DNA of 14,761 nucleotides from Hyphomicrobiales bacterium (lineage in GTDB: Bacteria; Pseudomonadota; Alphaproteobacteria; Rhizobiales; Beijerinckiaceae). Positions 1-7,092 of this stretch are shown in pieces; the first letter of the stretch is position 1, and the number at the start of each line of letters is the position of its first letter. A program made the position numbers and the translations under genes. The DNA lies in NCBI GenBank assembly GCA_028290595.1, contig JAQGJO010000339.1:1-14761 (forward strand), written 5' to 3'. The notes beneath the pieces are model-generated. The model made no database searches. It saw only the letters and a program-made list of their open reading frames with translations, and had not been told where the DNA came from.

Positions 1-681
1 CATATCGCTCATGCCAAACATGTGGCCGGCGATCCTCGCGATCCGCGCAAGATGTATGTTTGCGTGGAGCAAGGGGCGCTTCTGGTCAGTGTCGATGCCG
101 GCGCCAGCTTCAGGGAAATTCATTTTCAGACTGAAACCTACAAGCAGAACAAGGATGTCCATCGGGTCATCTTCAATCCGCATAATCTCGATGAAATCTA
201 TGTTCCCGGCGGCGATGGCATATCGCGCAGTTGCGACGGCGGCAAAACCTGGGAACATCTCACCACGCCGGAGATGCGGCTGGCCTATCCCGACCATTTC
301 TATATTCCGGCGGCGGCCGGCGGCGATCTCTTCGCGGTTGGTGGCGGCACACCGCCGAACATGTGGCGCCAGACCGGAAATGCCCGCACGGCCGTCGTCA
401 CCAGCAAGGACCGGGGCCAGACCTGGCAGCAAGTGCGCGGCGGCCTGCCTGAGGAAATCGCCGGCAATTTCGAGGCGGCGACGATGATGACATGGCCCGG
501 CGGCTTCGGCTTTCTCACTGGCTCGACCGACGGCGAGATCTACGCGAGTTTCGATCAAGGCCAGTCCTGGGCGCTGATCGCGGAGAATGTCGGGGCCGTC
601 TCCAAATGCGTCCACGCCCGCAACATCGAAATGGGTCGCGCCGCTGCACGGCAAAAAGACGCGCAACCGAAACAAAGCTGA
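1..681 (+). CDS. Asp-box (BNR/sialidase-like) repeat protein, 3' part only
   Basis: The reading frame is open from base 1 to the TGA at 679-681, so the gene begins left of the window and only about 226 C-terminal residues are seen. Four Asp-box motifs of the form S-x-D-x-G-x-T/S-W/F are visible: VSVDAGASF, SRSCDGGKTW, TSKDRGQTW and ASFDQGQSW, spaced like blades of a beta-propeller. The family covers sialidase-fold glycosyl hydrolases, photosystem assembly factors (Ycf48/HCF136) and many proteins of unknown role. The Asp-box is a fold motif, so it does not prove enzymatic activity. No catalytic residues can be assigned from this fragment, and any signal peptide lies outside the window. The stop is 14 bp before the start of the Rieske oxygenase gene, so the two are very likely co-transcribed and may act on the same compound. 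The last 25 residues are rich in Ala, Gln and Lys and look like an unstructured tail. Confidence 0.8.
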   Translation, partial: HIAHAKHVAGDPRDPRKMYVCVEQGALLVSVDAGASFREIHFQTETYKQNKDVHRVIFNPHNLDEIYVPGGDGISRSCDGGKTWEHLTTPEMRLAYPDHFYIPAAAGGDLFAVGGGTPPNMWRQTGNARTAVVTSKDRGQTWQQVRGGLPEEIAGNFEAATMMTWPGGFGFLTGSTDGEIYASFDQGQSWALIAENVGAVSKCVHARNIEMGRAAARQKDAQPKQS

Positions 682-695
682 ACGCGAGGCCTGTC

Positions 696-2084
696 ATGCT
701 GTCGAAAGAGCAGAACGAATATTTGACACGCGTAGGTCCGGGCACGCCCGGCGGCGAATTGATGCGGCGCTATTGGCATCCGATCTATACGGACGCGCAA
801 TTGCGCGAGAAGCCGGTCCGCAAGGTGCGCATCCTGTGCGAGGATCTGGTGCTATTTAGGGACCGCAGCGGCAAGCTCGGGCTCGTGCAGGAAAGATGCC
901 CGCATCGCATGACCAGCCTGTCTGTCGGCATCCCCGAACAGGAAGGCCTGCGCTGCTGCTATCACGGATGGCTGTTCGATTCTGAAGGCCAGTGCCTCGA
1001 GCAGCCGCTGGAATCATCGACGCGAAACTTCAAGGACAGGGTCAAAATCAAGGCCTATCCCGTGCAGGAAATGGGCGGGCTGATCTGGGCCTATCTCGGC
1101 CCCGCGCCTGTGCCTCTGCTGCCGCGCTGGGATCTCTTTGTGCGCCAGCGCGGCTTTCGCCAGATCGTCGGCCATCAACTGCCGTGCAACTGGCTGCAAG
1201 CGATGGAGAACCGCGGCGATCTCGGCCATGCGGTCTTCCTGCATGGACGCCTGTTTCAATACGACCTCGAACGCAAAGGCCGCCTCACCGACGATCCCAA
1301 CGCCCGCTACAACGCGACGATGACCGATCATCAGAAGCTGAAGGACAAGGACGTTCAGATCAAGTATCGGCCGATCTTCAACGAGTTCGGTTTCACCAAA
1401 GGCAGCCTGCGCTCGGACCAGAGCGAAGACTCGCGCACATGGACGGTCGGCATGAATCCGATCATCTTTCCCTATCTGCTCGCCTTCGGGCCGGAAGAAG
1501 GTGATGGCCGCATCCGCCGCAGCTACCAGTTTGGCGTTCCGATCGATGACACCCACACATGGCATGTGCAGTATTTCTGCTACGTGTTTCCGCAAGAGGT
1601 CGCGGTTCCCTTCCAGGACGTGCCGCCCTATGTGGAAATGCCGCTCAAGGACGACAACGGCGAATATATTCTCGACTATGTTCTCGCCCAGGACATGGTC
1701 GCCTGGGCCGAGCAGGGCGAAATCGCCGATCGTTCGCAGGAGCAGCTTGGCGCCAGCGACAGTCTTGTGGTGACCTATCGCACGCTGCTGAAGAACCAGA
1801 TCGATCTGGTGCAGCAAGGGCGCGAGCCGATGAATGTTTTTCGCGATCCGGCCAGGATCAACAGTCCGGAACTCTCGATTCCCGGCAATGAGGGGCCGGC
1901 GCCGGTGCGCGACACGATGTACAGCGCGGCCGTCAGCTATCGCGAGAATTTTCACAAGGAATCGAAGGGCGGCTGGCTCTACATCGACGACGATGCAGAC
2001 CGCTGCTGCCCGGATCGCGATCTGATCGTGGAAATGTTCCGCGCGGCCGAACTCGTCCGCGCCCGGCAGGCGGAACGCGCGTGA
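696..2084 (+). CDS. Rieske non-heme iron aromatic ring-hydroxylating oxygenase, phthalate 4,5-dioxygenase/LigXa type
   Basis: A 462-residue oxygenase subunit expected to hydroxylate or O-demethylate an aromatic or similar organic substrate in the cytoplasm with electrons from a separate reductase. The Rieske [2Fe-2S] motif is complete: Cys68-x-His70, 16 residues, then Cys87-x2-His90. The mononuclear iron site is visible as Asp175, His178 and His183 in a GDLGHAVFLHG stretch, with a third ligand Asp333 in the AQDMVAWAEQG motif. This motif, followed by IADRSQEQLGASD, is characteristic of phthalate dioxygenase-like and LigXa_C proteins. Length fits this single-subunit (alpha-only) class. The open frame extends upstream to 492, but the ATG at 696 is preferred: it follows the BNR stop, has GAGG about 7 bases upstream, and the MLSKEQNEYLTRVGPGTPGG start matches the usual N-terminus of the family. 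No ferredoxin or reductase gene is in view. The exact substrate cannot be told from sequence. Confidence 0.93.
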   Translation: MLSKEQNEYLTRVGPGTPGGELMRRYWHPIYTDAQLREKPVRKVRILCEDLVLFRDRSGKLGLVQERCPHRMTSLSVGIPEQEGLRCCYHGWLFDSEGQCLEQPLESSTRNFKDRVKIKAYPVQEMGGLIWAYLGPAPVPLLPRWDLFVRQRGFRQIVGHQLPCNWLQAMENRGDLGHAVFLHGRLFQYDLERKGRLTDDPNARYNATMTDHQKLKDKDVQIKYRPIFNEFGFTKGSLRSDQSEDSRTWTVGMNPIIFPYLLAFGPEEGDGRIRRSYQFGVPIDDTHTWHVQYFCYVFPQEVAVPFQDVPPYVEMPLKDDNGEYILDYVLAQDMVAWAEQGEIADRSQEQLGASDSLVVTYRTLLKNQIDLVQQGREPMNVFRDPARINSPELSIPGNEGPAPVRDTMYSAAVSYRENFHKESKGGWLYIDDDADRCCPDRDLIVEMFRAAELVRARQAERA

Positions 2085-2093
2085 ATTCCGCGC

Positions 2094-3083
2094 TCACTGA
2101 TACTCCATGGTCATGAATGTGCTGGGCATGGCGTTCATGCCCAGGACACCTGGACCGGCGGTGGCGAGCAGGACATCGAAAATGTTTCTGACGGCGGCTT
2201 CCGTCGTCGGCTCGAATTTGCTCATCAGGTCGCGGCGCATCTCGTCGCGCAGCGGCGAAATGGCGGCGTCGTCCATTTTCTGCCGGCGCCCGACTTCCAT
2301 CCAGATGTCGTCGTCGGTGTTGAGAATGCTGACGGCTTCGCGATAGGCCGCCAGATAGGCCCTGACATTGGCTGGATGCGCGGTGGCGTAATCCTCGGCA
2401 ACCGCATGGAACAGGAAAGGCACGTCGCCATCGAGGCCAATCGCGGAAATGAGATCGCGCATCTGGTAGAGCACGCGGAACTTGCCGTTCACCGTCATCG
2501 CCGGTGTGATATTATTGTAGATGAAAGTCGCATCGAGCTGGCCCTGTTCCATCAGGCCGCGCAACAGCCCGACGCCACCGGCCTGAACGGTCGCCTCTTT
2601 CTCCAGGTTGAGATTATAGAGCTTCAAGGCCGCCGCCATGATGACGAACCAGGTTGAATTGGTATGGCTGTCGGTGCCGACCTTTTTCCCTTTCAGATCG
2701 CCGAGGTTCTTGATCGGCGAATCCGCCGGCACGATGACGTGATCTCCCCACCTGAACATCGGCACAATCGCGATCACCTTGACGCCGGCGTTTCGCATGT
2801 TGGAAACTGCGATAATGTCGGCGACCATCATATCGACAGCGCCGGCGCGAATGGCCGTGATCGCCGCCAGCGAATTGGCCGTGGGCACTTCCTGCAGCTT
2901 GAATCCGTATTTCTCGTCGAGCTTGAACTTCTGGATCGTATAGAACGCAAAAGCGTTCGTGCCGGCCTGGTTGTTCGACATGCGTATGGTGCCGCCGTCG
3001 CCTTTGGGTTCGGCCGCCTGGGCAGCCGTCATTGGCAGCACGGCCAGCGCAAGGGTCAAAATCGTCGTCAGGAATGGCTTCAT
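2094..3083 (-). CDS. ABC transporter periplasmic substrate-binding protein (NMT1/THI5/SsuA-like)
   Basis: A 329-residue periplasmic solute-binding protein that would deliver a small organic substrate to the permease and ATPase encoded at 4449-6121. Residues 1-24 form a typical Sec signal peptide: MKPF, a hydrophobic LTLALAVL core, then cleavage near AAQAA. The mature part has the two-lobed NMT1/SsuA pattern: an Asn/Gln-rich beginning (SNNQAG), an AITAIRAGAVDMMVAD segment, and the NLGDLKGKKVGT motif that starts the second lobe. An in-frame ATG seven codons further upstream (3104) is possible, but the start at 3083 has GGAG six bases upstream and begins directly with the signal peptide. It is the last gene of the operon, 52 bp after the flavin monooxygenase. 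It ends 9 bp from the stop of the convergent Rieske gene. Relatives bind sulfonates, taurine, pyrimidine precursors or aromatic acids, so the ligand stays open. Confidence 0.88.
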   Translation of the reverse strand: MKPFLTTILTLALAVLPMTAAQAAEPKGDGGTIRMSNNQAGTNAFAFYTIQKFKLDEKYGFKLQEVPTANSLAAITAIRAGAVDMMVADIIAVSNMRNAGVKVIAIVPMFRWGDHVIVPADSPIKNLGDLKGKKVGTDSHTNSTWFVIMAAALKLYNLNLEKEATVQAGGVGLLRGLMEQGQLDATFIYNNITPAMTVNGKFRVLYQMRDLISAIGLDGDVPFLFHAVAEDYATAHPANVRAYLAAYREAVSILNTDDDIWMEVGRRQKMDDAAISPLRDEMRRDLMSKFEPTTEAAVRNIFDVLLATAGPGVLGMNAMPSTFMTMEYQ

Positions 3084-3096
3084 GAAAATCTCCGCT

Positions 3097-3131
3097 GGCG
3101 CCACTGCGCCTGTCGCAAGCCCATACGTATG
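3097..3131 (-). promoter_or_regulatory. Intercistronic stem-loop and palindrome before the binding-protein gene
   Basis: In the 52-bp gap between the monooxygenase and binding-protein genes there is a perfect 10-bp palindrome, CATACGTATG (3122-3131). It is followed in the transcript by a hairpin with 5-bp arms GGCGC/GCGCC and a 4-base loop (3097-3110), just upstream of the GGAG ribosome site. No U-tract follows, so this is not an intrinsic terminator. Hairpins at this place in transport operons often act as RNA processing or stability elements that allow separate expression of the binding protein. That role is inferred. Confidence 0.35.
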
Positions 3132-3135
3132 CCCG

Positions 3136-4434
3136 TCAAAATTCGCGCAGGGTCTCGCGCAGGGTCTTCTGGGTGTAGGCCGTGCGGACGACGCCGCGCC
3201 GCTGCAGGGCCGGGACCAGGCCTTCGGTCACTTCGAGAATGTAGCGCCGGTTGATGTGGTGAAACGGGTGCGAGAGCAGAAAGCCGTCGCCACCGATCTC
3301 GTCCATCATCTCCGCCATCTGCTCGGCGCAGGACTCTGGCGTTCCAATCATGTCGGCCGCCTTGTCCTGAGTCAGCTCTCTCAGTGTCTTGCCGCTGCCG
3401 AACTGCGCGAACCTTTCCAGCGAGGCAGATTCGCCGTTGGTCGTCAGATCCTGCGGAATCGGCTTGTCGAGATCGAATTGTGAGAAATCGATGTCGGTGA
3501 TGCCGCTGATCAACCCCAGTTGACGATCGATGAAACGCTGTTGCGAAACGTTGCGCGCATACTTCTCCTGCGCCTCGGCTTCGGTTTCACCGAGAACGAC
3601 CTTAAAGAGGAACATGACCTTGATGTCATCGGGGTTGCGGTTGAATTTCTCGGCGCGCCGGCGGATGTCATCGCGAAACGCCTTCTTGCCCTTGACGCCA
3701 TTGGCGCCGGCGATAATCGAATCTGCATATTTGGCGGCGAAGTCGCGGCCCTTCTCGGAGCCGCCGGCCTGGACATAGGTCGGGCGGCCTTGCGGCGACG
3801 GCGCTGTGTTCAGCGGGCCACGCGACTTGTAGTATTTGCCTTCGAAATGGATCGGCCGAACCTTCGTGTGATCGGCGTAGGTCGAGGTTTCGCGATCGAG
3901 CACGACGGCATCCGGCTCCCAGGAGTCGAACAGCTGATTGGTGACATCCATATATTCTTCGGCCATTTCGTAGCGCAGGTCGTGTTCCGGCAGCTTGTCG
4001 AGGCCGAAGTTCTGCGCCGCTGCGTCTTCGCCGCTGGTCACGATGTTCCAGCCGAAGCGACCCTTGGCGATATGATCGATCGTCGTGCACAGGCGCGCCA
4101 GAAGAAACGGATGATAGCCCAAGGTCGACAAGGTCGCCACAACACCAAGATTTTTGGTATGCGACGCGACCACCGCCGCCAGCGGCGCGGGGTCGTGCTT
4201 GGGCACCTGAATGCCGCCTTTCAGATAGGTCTTCGAATTGCCGCCGAACGCTTCCGACACCATCAATTTATCTTCGAAGATGACGTAGTCGAAACAGGCC
4301 CGTTCCAGGCTCTTGGCAAAATCGATGAAGAACTCCGCATCCCACGGGCTGCCGCCGGCCGATGCAAACGGTTCATTCCATTCGTCCTGAACAAAATTGG
4401 TGAACCAGCCCAGATGGAATTTCTTACGCGGCAT
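3136..4434 (-). CDS. LLM-class flavin-dependent monooxygenase, NtaA/SnaA/DszA family
   Basis: A 432-residue bacterial-luciferase-like monooxygenase that would use FMNH2 supplied by a separate NAD(P)H:flavin reductase and O2 to oxidise an organic substrate. Known members attack nitrilotriacetate, EDTA, dibenzothiophene sulfone, dimethyl sulfide or pristinamycin precursors. Family signatures are visible: FHLGWFTNF at the N-terminus, a SLERACFDYVIFEDK segment near residue 45, SGHxLGxxATLST-like LGVVATLSTLGYHPF, the GRFGWNIVTS motif near 126, the long insertion with RPIHFEGKYYKSRGPLN, QAGGSEKGRDFAAKYAD, and the C-terminal GTPESCAEQ. The start is well defined by a perfect AGGAGG (4440-4445) five bases before the ATG, 14 bp after the stop of the ATPase gene. 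Its place inside an ABC transporter operon suggests that the imported compound is its substrate. No flavin reductase gene is in the window. Confidence 0.92.
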   Translation of the reverse strand: MPRKKFHLGWFTNFVQDEWNEPFASAGGSPWDAEFFIDFAKSLERACFDYVIFEDKLMVSEAFGGNSKTYLKGGIQVPKHDPAPLAAVVASHTKNLGVVATLSTLGYHPFLLARLCTTIDHIAKGRFGWNIVTSGEDAAAQNFGLDKLPEHDLRYEMAEEYMDVTNQLFDSWEPDAVVLDRETSTYADHTKVRPIHFEGKYYKSRGPLNTAPSPQGRPTYVQAGGSEKGRDFAAKYADSIIAGANGVKGKKAFRDDIRRRAEKFNRNPDDIKVMFLFKVVLGETEAEAQEKYARNVSQQRFIDRQLGLISGITDIDFSQFDLDKPIPQDLTTNGESASLERFAQFGSGKTLRELTQDKAADMIGTPESCAEQMAEMMDEIGGDGFLLSHPFHHINRRYILEVTEGLVPALQRRGVVRTAYTQKTLRETLREF

Positions 4435-4448
4435 GCAAACCTCCTAGT

Positions 4449-5258
4449 CTATTCAACGTCGATCTGGCCGATATGCGAGACGAGCCGCTCGACGACGAAG
4501 CGGCTCTTCTCGAACACGCGAACGTCTTCGTACGACCTTGGCCGGGTCAGATCCGAGAGCTCGACCTCGTCGCAGAACTTTCCACCCGGCCCCTTAGTCA
4601 TCATCAGAATGCGATCGCTCAGAAACGTCGCTTCGAACGCGTTGTGCGTCACAAACAGCACCGTCGAGCGAAACTTTTCCCAGATCGTCAGCAACTGCTG
4701 GCGCAGCCGCCGCGCCGTCAGCTCGTCCAATGCGCTGAACGGTTCGTCCATCAGCAGCACATCCGGCTCGATCGAGAACGCGCGGGCGATAGCAGCACGC
4801 TGCTGCATGCCCCCTGAAAGCTGTAAAGGATAGAACTCGCTGAACTGCGACAGCTCGACGAGCGCCAGGCAATTGTCGATCCGTTCTTTCCATTCGGAAG
4901 GTTTGAAATTCGAGGCGGCCAGCGCGAATTCGATATTCGCCCTAACAGTGCGCCAGGGCATCAGGCGCGGCTCCTGAAACACGTAGGCTATGCGTGAACC
5001 AATAGGTGACGCCTTAACGCCACTCTGGCTGACGCTGCGCCCGTGAATAGCGGCAAGGCCTTCATACTGGTCGTCGAGGCCGCTTAAAATATTGAGCAGG
5101 GTCGACTTGCCGCATCCCGACGGTCCGAGGATGCAGACGAATTCGCCGGGTGACACGCTGAAGGTGGCGCGGTCCAGCGCCTTCCATCCGGCGCTGTCGC
5201 CGCGCGGCGGATAAGTCTTGGTGACATTGCTGATCTCGATGGAAGCGGCGTGGCTCAT
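4449..5258 (-). CDS. ABC transporter ATP-binding protein (SsuB/TauB type)
   Basis: A 269-residue cytoplasmic ATPase that powers the importer together with the neighbouring permease. All nucleotide-binding motifs are intact: Walker A GPSGCGKST (45-53), Q-loop FQEP (94-97), signature LSGGMQQR (148-155), Walker B VLLMDEP (167-173), D-loop SALD and H-loop His205. The MPWRTV stretch after the Q-loop and the signature with two glutamines are usual in the nitrate/sulfonate/taurine subfamily. An ATG at 5294 in the same frame would overlap the permease by 28 bp. The ATG at 5258, 8 bp after the permease stop, is preferred because the conserved family N-terminus (IEISNVTKTY) begins right after it, although the ribosome site there is weak. 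Stop TAG, 14 bp before the monooxygenase start. Confidence 0.92.
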   Translation of the reverse strand: MSHAASIEISNVTKTYPPRGDSAGWKALDRATFSVSPGEFVCILGPSGCGKSTLLNILSGLDDQYEGLAAIHGRSVSQSGVKASPIGSRIAYVFQEPRLMPWRTVRANIEFALAASNFKPSEWKERIDNCLALVELSQFSEFYPLQLSGGMQQRAAIARAFSIEPDVLLMDEPFSALDELTARRLRQQLLTIWEKFRSTVLFVTHNAFEATFLSDRILMMTKGPGGKFCDEVELSDLTRPRSYEDVRVFEKSRFVVERLVSHIGQIDVE

Positions 5259-5266
5259 CTGTCGGT

Positions 5267-6121
5267 TCAAAACCGCCGCTGCGCCGGACGCCATTTGAAC
5301 AAATGGTGTTCAAGCTTTCCGAGCACGACGATTTCGAGGAACAGCATGATCAGCACGAAGAGCAGCGCATAAGCCATCACCTCGCTCATATTGAACGACT
5401 GATAATAGAATTCGATTTTATAGCCGACGCCGTCGCTGCGCCCGAGCAGTTCGACGAACAGCACCATCTTCCAGATCAACCCAAGACCGAATCGTGCCGA
5501 GGCCAGCAGCGCCGGCGCAATCTGTGGCGCGATGACCGATGCAATGATGCGCAACCGGCCCGCATGATAGGCTTTCGACATGTCGATCAGTTTCTGGTCG
5601 ATGCCCTTGATGGCCTCCCAGATATTGATAGTGAGGATGGGCACCACGGGCAGTGCCGCCCCGAGGATCGCCGCACGATCGTTCAGCCCGACGACCATGT
5701 AGATCGTCAGAATGAGCACGAGGCTCGGCATTGTAATCGCGCCGATGATCCAGATCTCGAAGAAGCGCTCCGCTGTTCGCGACAGGCCCATGGCGAAGCC
5801 GAGGATCAGGGCGATCGACATGGCGAGGGAAAACGCCAGGGCGATGCGCGTCAGCGTGATCAGCACGTCGTTCCAGATGCCGAACGAACTGACCTCGGTC
5901 GCCAGCACGCGCGCCACCACATGCGGCGCCGGCATCACGCTCGCCGGCAGATAGGCGGCGCCGATGTACCAGGCCGCCAGCAAGGTGAGGACGGAACTCG
6001 TTCTGATGAGATGGTCGCCCCACCGTCCGGACATCGAAGCCCTGACAGCCGCAATCAAACTCGCAAACTTCGCGCCAGCGCCTGAACGATAGGACTGGGC
6101 GCCGATTTGTTGCAGAAGCAT
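5267..6121 (-). CDS. ABC transporter permease (SsuC/TauC type, BPD_transp_1)
   Basis: A 284-residue inner-membrane permease, first gene of the operon. Hydrophobic segments are seen at about residues 42-62, 88-113, 122-145, 150-167, 213-227 and 247-267, which fits the six-helix SsuC/TauC fold. The cytoplasmic coupling (EAA-like) loop lies at about 169-195, with DMSKAYHAGRLR before a proline-rich APQIAPAL stretch. The N-terminus is about 40 residues long before the first helix and has no signal peptide. The ATG at 6121 has AAAGG about nine bases upstream, inside a small GCAC/GTGC hairpin loop, which supports this start. The family transports sulfonates, taurine, nitrate and aromatic acids, so substrate is not inferable. 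The operon promoter should lie in 6122-6224, but I see no convincing -35/-10 pair there. Confidence 0.9.
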   Translation of the reverse strand: MLLQQIGAQSYRSGAGAKFASLIAAVRASMSGRWGDHLIRTSSVLTLLAAWYIGAAYLPASVMPAPHVVARVLATEVSSFGIWNDVLITLTRIALAFSLAMSIALILGFAMGLSRTAERFFEIWIIGAITMPSLVLILTIYMVVGLNDRAAILGAALPVVPILTINIWEAIKGIDQKLIDMSKAYHAGRLRIIASVIAPQIAPALLASARFGLGLIWKMVLFVELLGRSDGVGYKIEFYYQSFNMSEVMAYALLFVLIMLFLEIVVLGKLEHHLFKWRPAQRRF

Positions 6122-6224
6122 AATCGCCGCACCTTTTTTGTGCAGTCGTCAAGCGACAACTCGCGGCAATCATCGAAGCAAGCTGTATGCCAATACCGCA
6201 GCGGGATCGGTTTTGCCTCCGGGG

Positions 6225-6256
6225 AACAAAAAATGCCGCCGGGGTTTCCGGCGGCA
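6225..6256 (-). terminator. Rho-independent terminator of the pirin gene
   Basis: Read on the - strand, a perfect 9-bp stem TGCCGCCGG/CCGGCGGCA (6256-6248 and 6242-6234) with a 5-base loop is followed at once by six T residues (6233-6228) and a further TT. It lies 26 bp after the pirin stop codon. This separates pirin from the downstream ABC transporter operon on the same strand. Confidence 0.9.
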
Positions 6257-6281
6257 GGTCTTCATAATCTAGCGAAAGATT

Positions 6282-6980
6282 TTAGGCGGCATCGACCAGG
6301 ATCAACTCGCTGTCCTCGATCGCCGTCACCCGCAGCGTCTCGACATCCTTGATCGCCGCGCCGTCGCGGGCGTTGACTCGCACGCCGTCGATTTCGACCG
6401 CACCGGTCGCCGGCACCAGATAGCCGCGCCGCTCTTTGCCTAGCGCATAGTCAACTGTCTCGCCGGCCTTGATCGTCGCGCCCACGACGCGGGCGTCGGT
6501 GCGGATCGGCAGCGCTTCGTCGTCGTTGGCGAAGCCCGATGCCAGGGTGACGAAACGGCCGGCCCGCGCACCCTTGGGGAAGGGGCGTGCGCCCCAGCTC
6601 GGCGCCACGCCGCGGCTGGTCGGCTGAATCCAGATCTGGAAAATCTGCGTCGGCTCGTCCTCCATATTATATTCGGCGTGGGTGATGCCGGTGCCAGCCG
6701 ACATCACCTGGACGTCGCCGGCCTCGGTGCGGCCCTCATTGCCAAGGTTGTCCTTGTGGGTGATCGCGCCTTTGCGGACATAGGTGATGATTTCCATGTC
6801 CCGGTGCGGATGCGGCGGGAAACCGCTCTGCGGGGCGATCGTGTCATCATTCCAGACCCGCAGATTGCCCCATGTGGTGCGGTCGGGGTCGTAATATTCA
6901 GCAAACGAGAAGTGATGCTTGGCGTCGAGCCAGCCATGGTTGGCGCCGCCGAGGCTGTTGAAAGGGCGAAGTTCGATCAT
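6282..6980 (-). CDS. Pirin family protein (YhhW/YhaK-like, bicupin)
   Basis: A 232-residue two-cupin cytoplasmic protein. The N-terminal cupin carries the complete iron site of pirins: His57 and His59 in PPHPHRDME, and His101 and Glu103 in GTGITHAEYN. These are the same residue numbers as I recall for E. coli YhhW, whose relatives show quercetin 2,3-dioxygenase activity in vitro. The physiological role of bacterial pirins is mostly unsettled; redox sensing and stress response are common suggestions. The N-terminus MIELRPFNSLGGANHGWLDAKHHFSF is typical of the family, and GGGAGA six bases before the ATG supports the start. The gene is divergent from a LysR regulator across 112 bp, a frequent arrangement in proteobacteria in which the regulator controls pirin. 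It has its own terminator at 6225-6256. Confidence 0.95.
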   Translation of the reverse strand: MIELRPFNSLGGANHGWLDAKHHFSFAEYYDPDRTTWGNLRVWNDDTIAPQSGFPPHPHRDMEIITYVRKGAITHKDNLGNEGRTEAGDVQVMSAGTGITHAEYNMEDEPTQIFQIWIQPTSRGVAPSWGARPFPKGARAGRFVTLASGFANDDEALPIRTDARVVGATIKAGETVDYALGKERRGYLVPATGAVEIDGVRVNARDGAAIKDVETLRVTAIEDSELILVDAA

Positions 6981-7025
6981 GTTCGTCTCCCGAAAAGTCA
7001 GATTAGCCAGGAATTGGCCTCAGGC

Positions 7026-7055
7026 TTGAAAATAGGCGGTTCCAGCATGTAATAA
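7026..7055 (+). promoter_or_regulatory. Possible promoter of the lysR gene
   Basis: TTGAAA (7026-7031) and TAATAA (7050-7055) are separated by 18 bp and lie 38 bp upstream of the lysR ATG. The -35 match is good and the -10 match is only fair. The assignment rests on position and an AT-rich context and is tentative. Confidence 0.3.
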
Positions 7056-7064
7056 ATAGAAATA

Positions 7065-7080
7065 ATCGAAACTCATCGAT
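7065..7080. promoter_or_regulatory. Candidate LysR operator in the pirin-lysR intergenic region
   Basis: The inverted repeat ATCGA-N6-TCGAT sits 12 bp before the lysR start in the 112-bp divergent gap. Its size is close to a LysR-type dyad, but the inner spacing is T-N12-A rather than the canonical T-N11-A. A second short dyad GCCA-N5-TGGC lies at 7006-7018, nearer pirin. Either could bind the LysR protein encoded next to it; this is inferred from place and symmetry only. Confidence 0.4.
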
Positions 7081-7092
7081 GAAAGAAACGAC

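Noticed and set aside
1014..1955. 313-codon open frame on the - strand
   Set aside because: It is antisense to the Rieske oxygenase, which has a full metal-binding motif set.
3520..4833. 437-codon open frame on the + strand
   Set aside because: It lies opposite the flavin monooxygenase and the ATPase, whose motifs, ribosome sites and operon spacing are all convincing. Its translation is rich in Arg and His without any domain, as expected for an antisense shadow in GC-rich DNA.
5303..6085. 260-codon open frame on the + strand
   Set aside because: It is the antisense of the permease gene. The translation is very rich in His, Asp, Gln and Arg, typical of a mirrored membrane-protein gene, and no recognisable domain is present.
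6122..6224. Promoter of the ABC transporter operon
   Set aside because: A promoter must be near, but the TTGACG on the - strand lies too close to the start and has no -10 at the right distance, so no site is called.
6974..6997. Second copy of the interspersed palindrome (GATCATG and CCCGAAAAGT)
   Set aside because: Only short fragments match, in the wrong order and spacing. GATCATG here is simply the start of the pirin gene read on the other strand.
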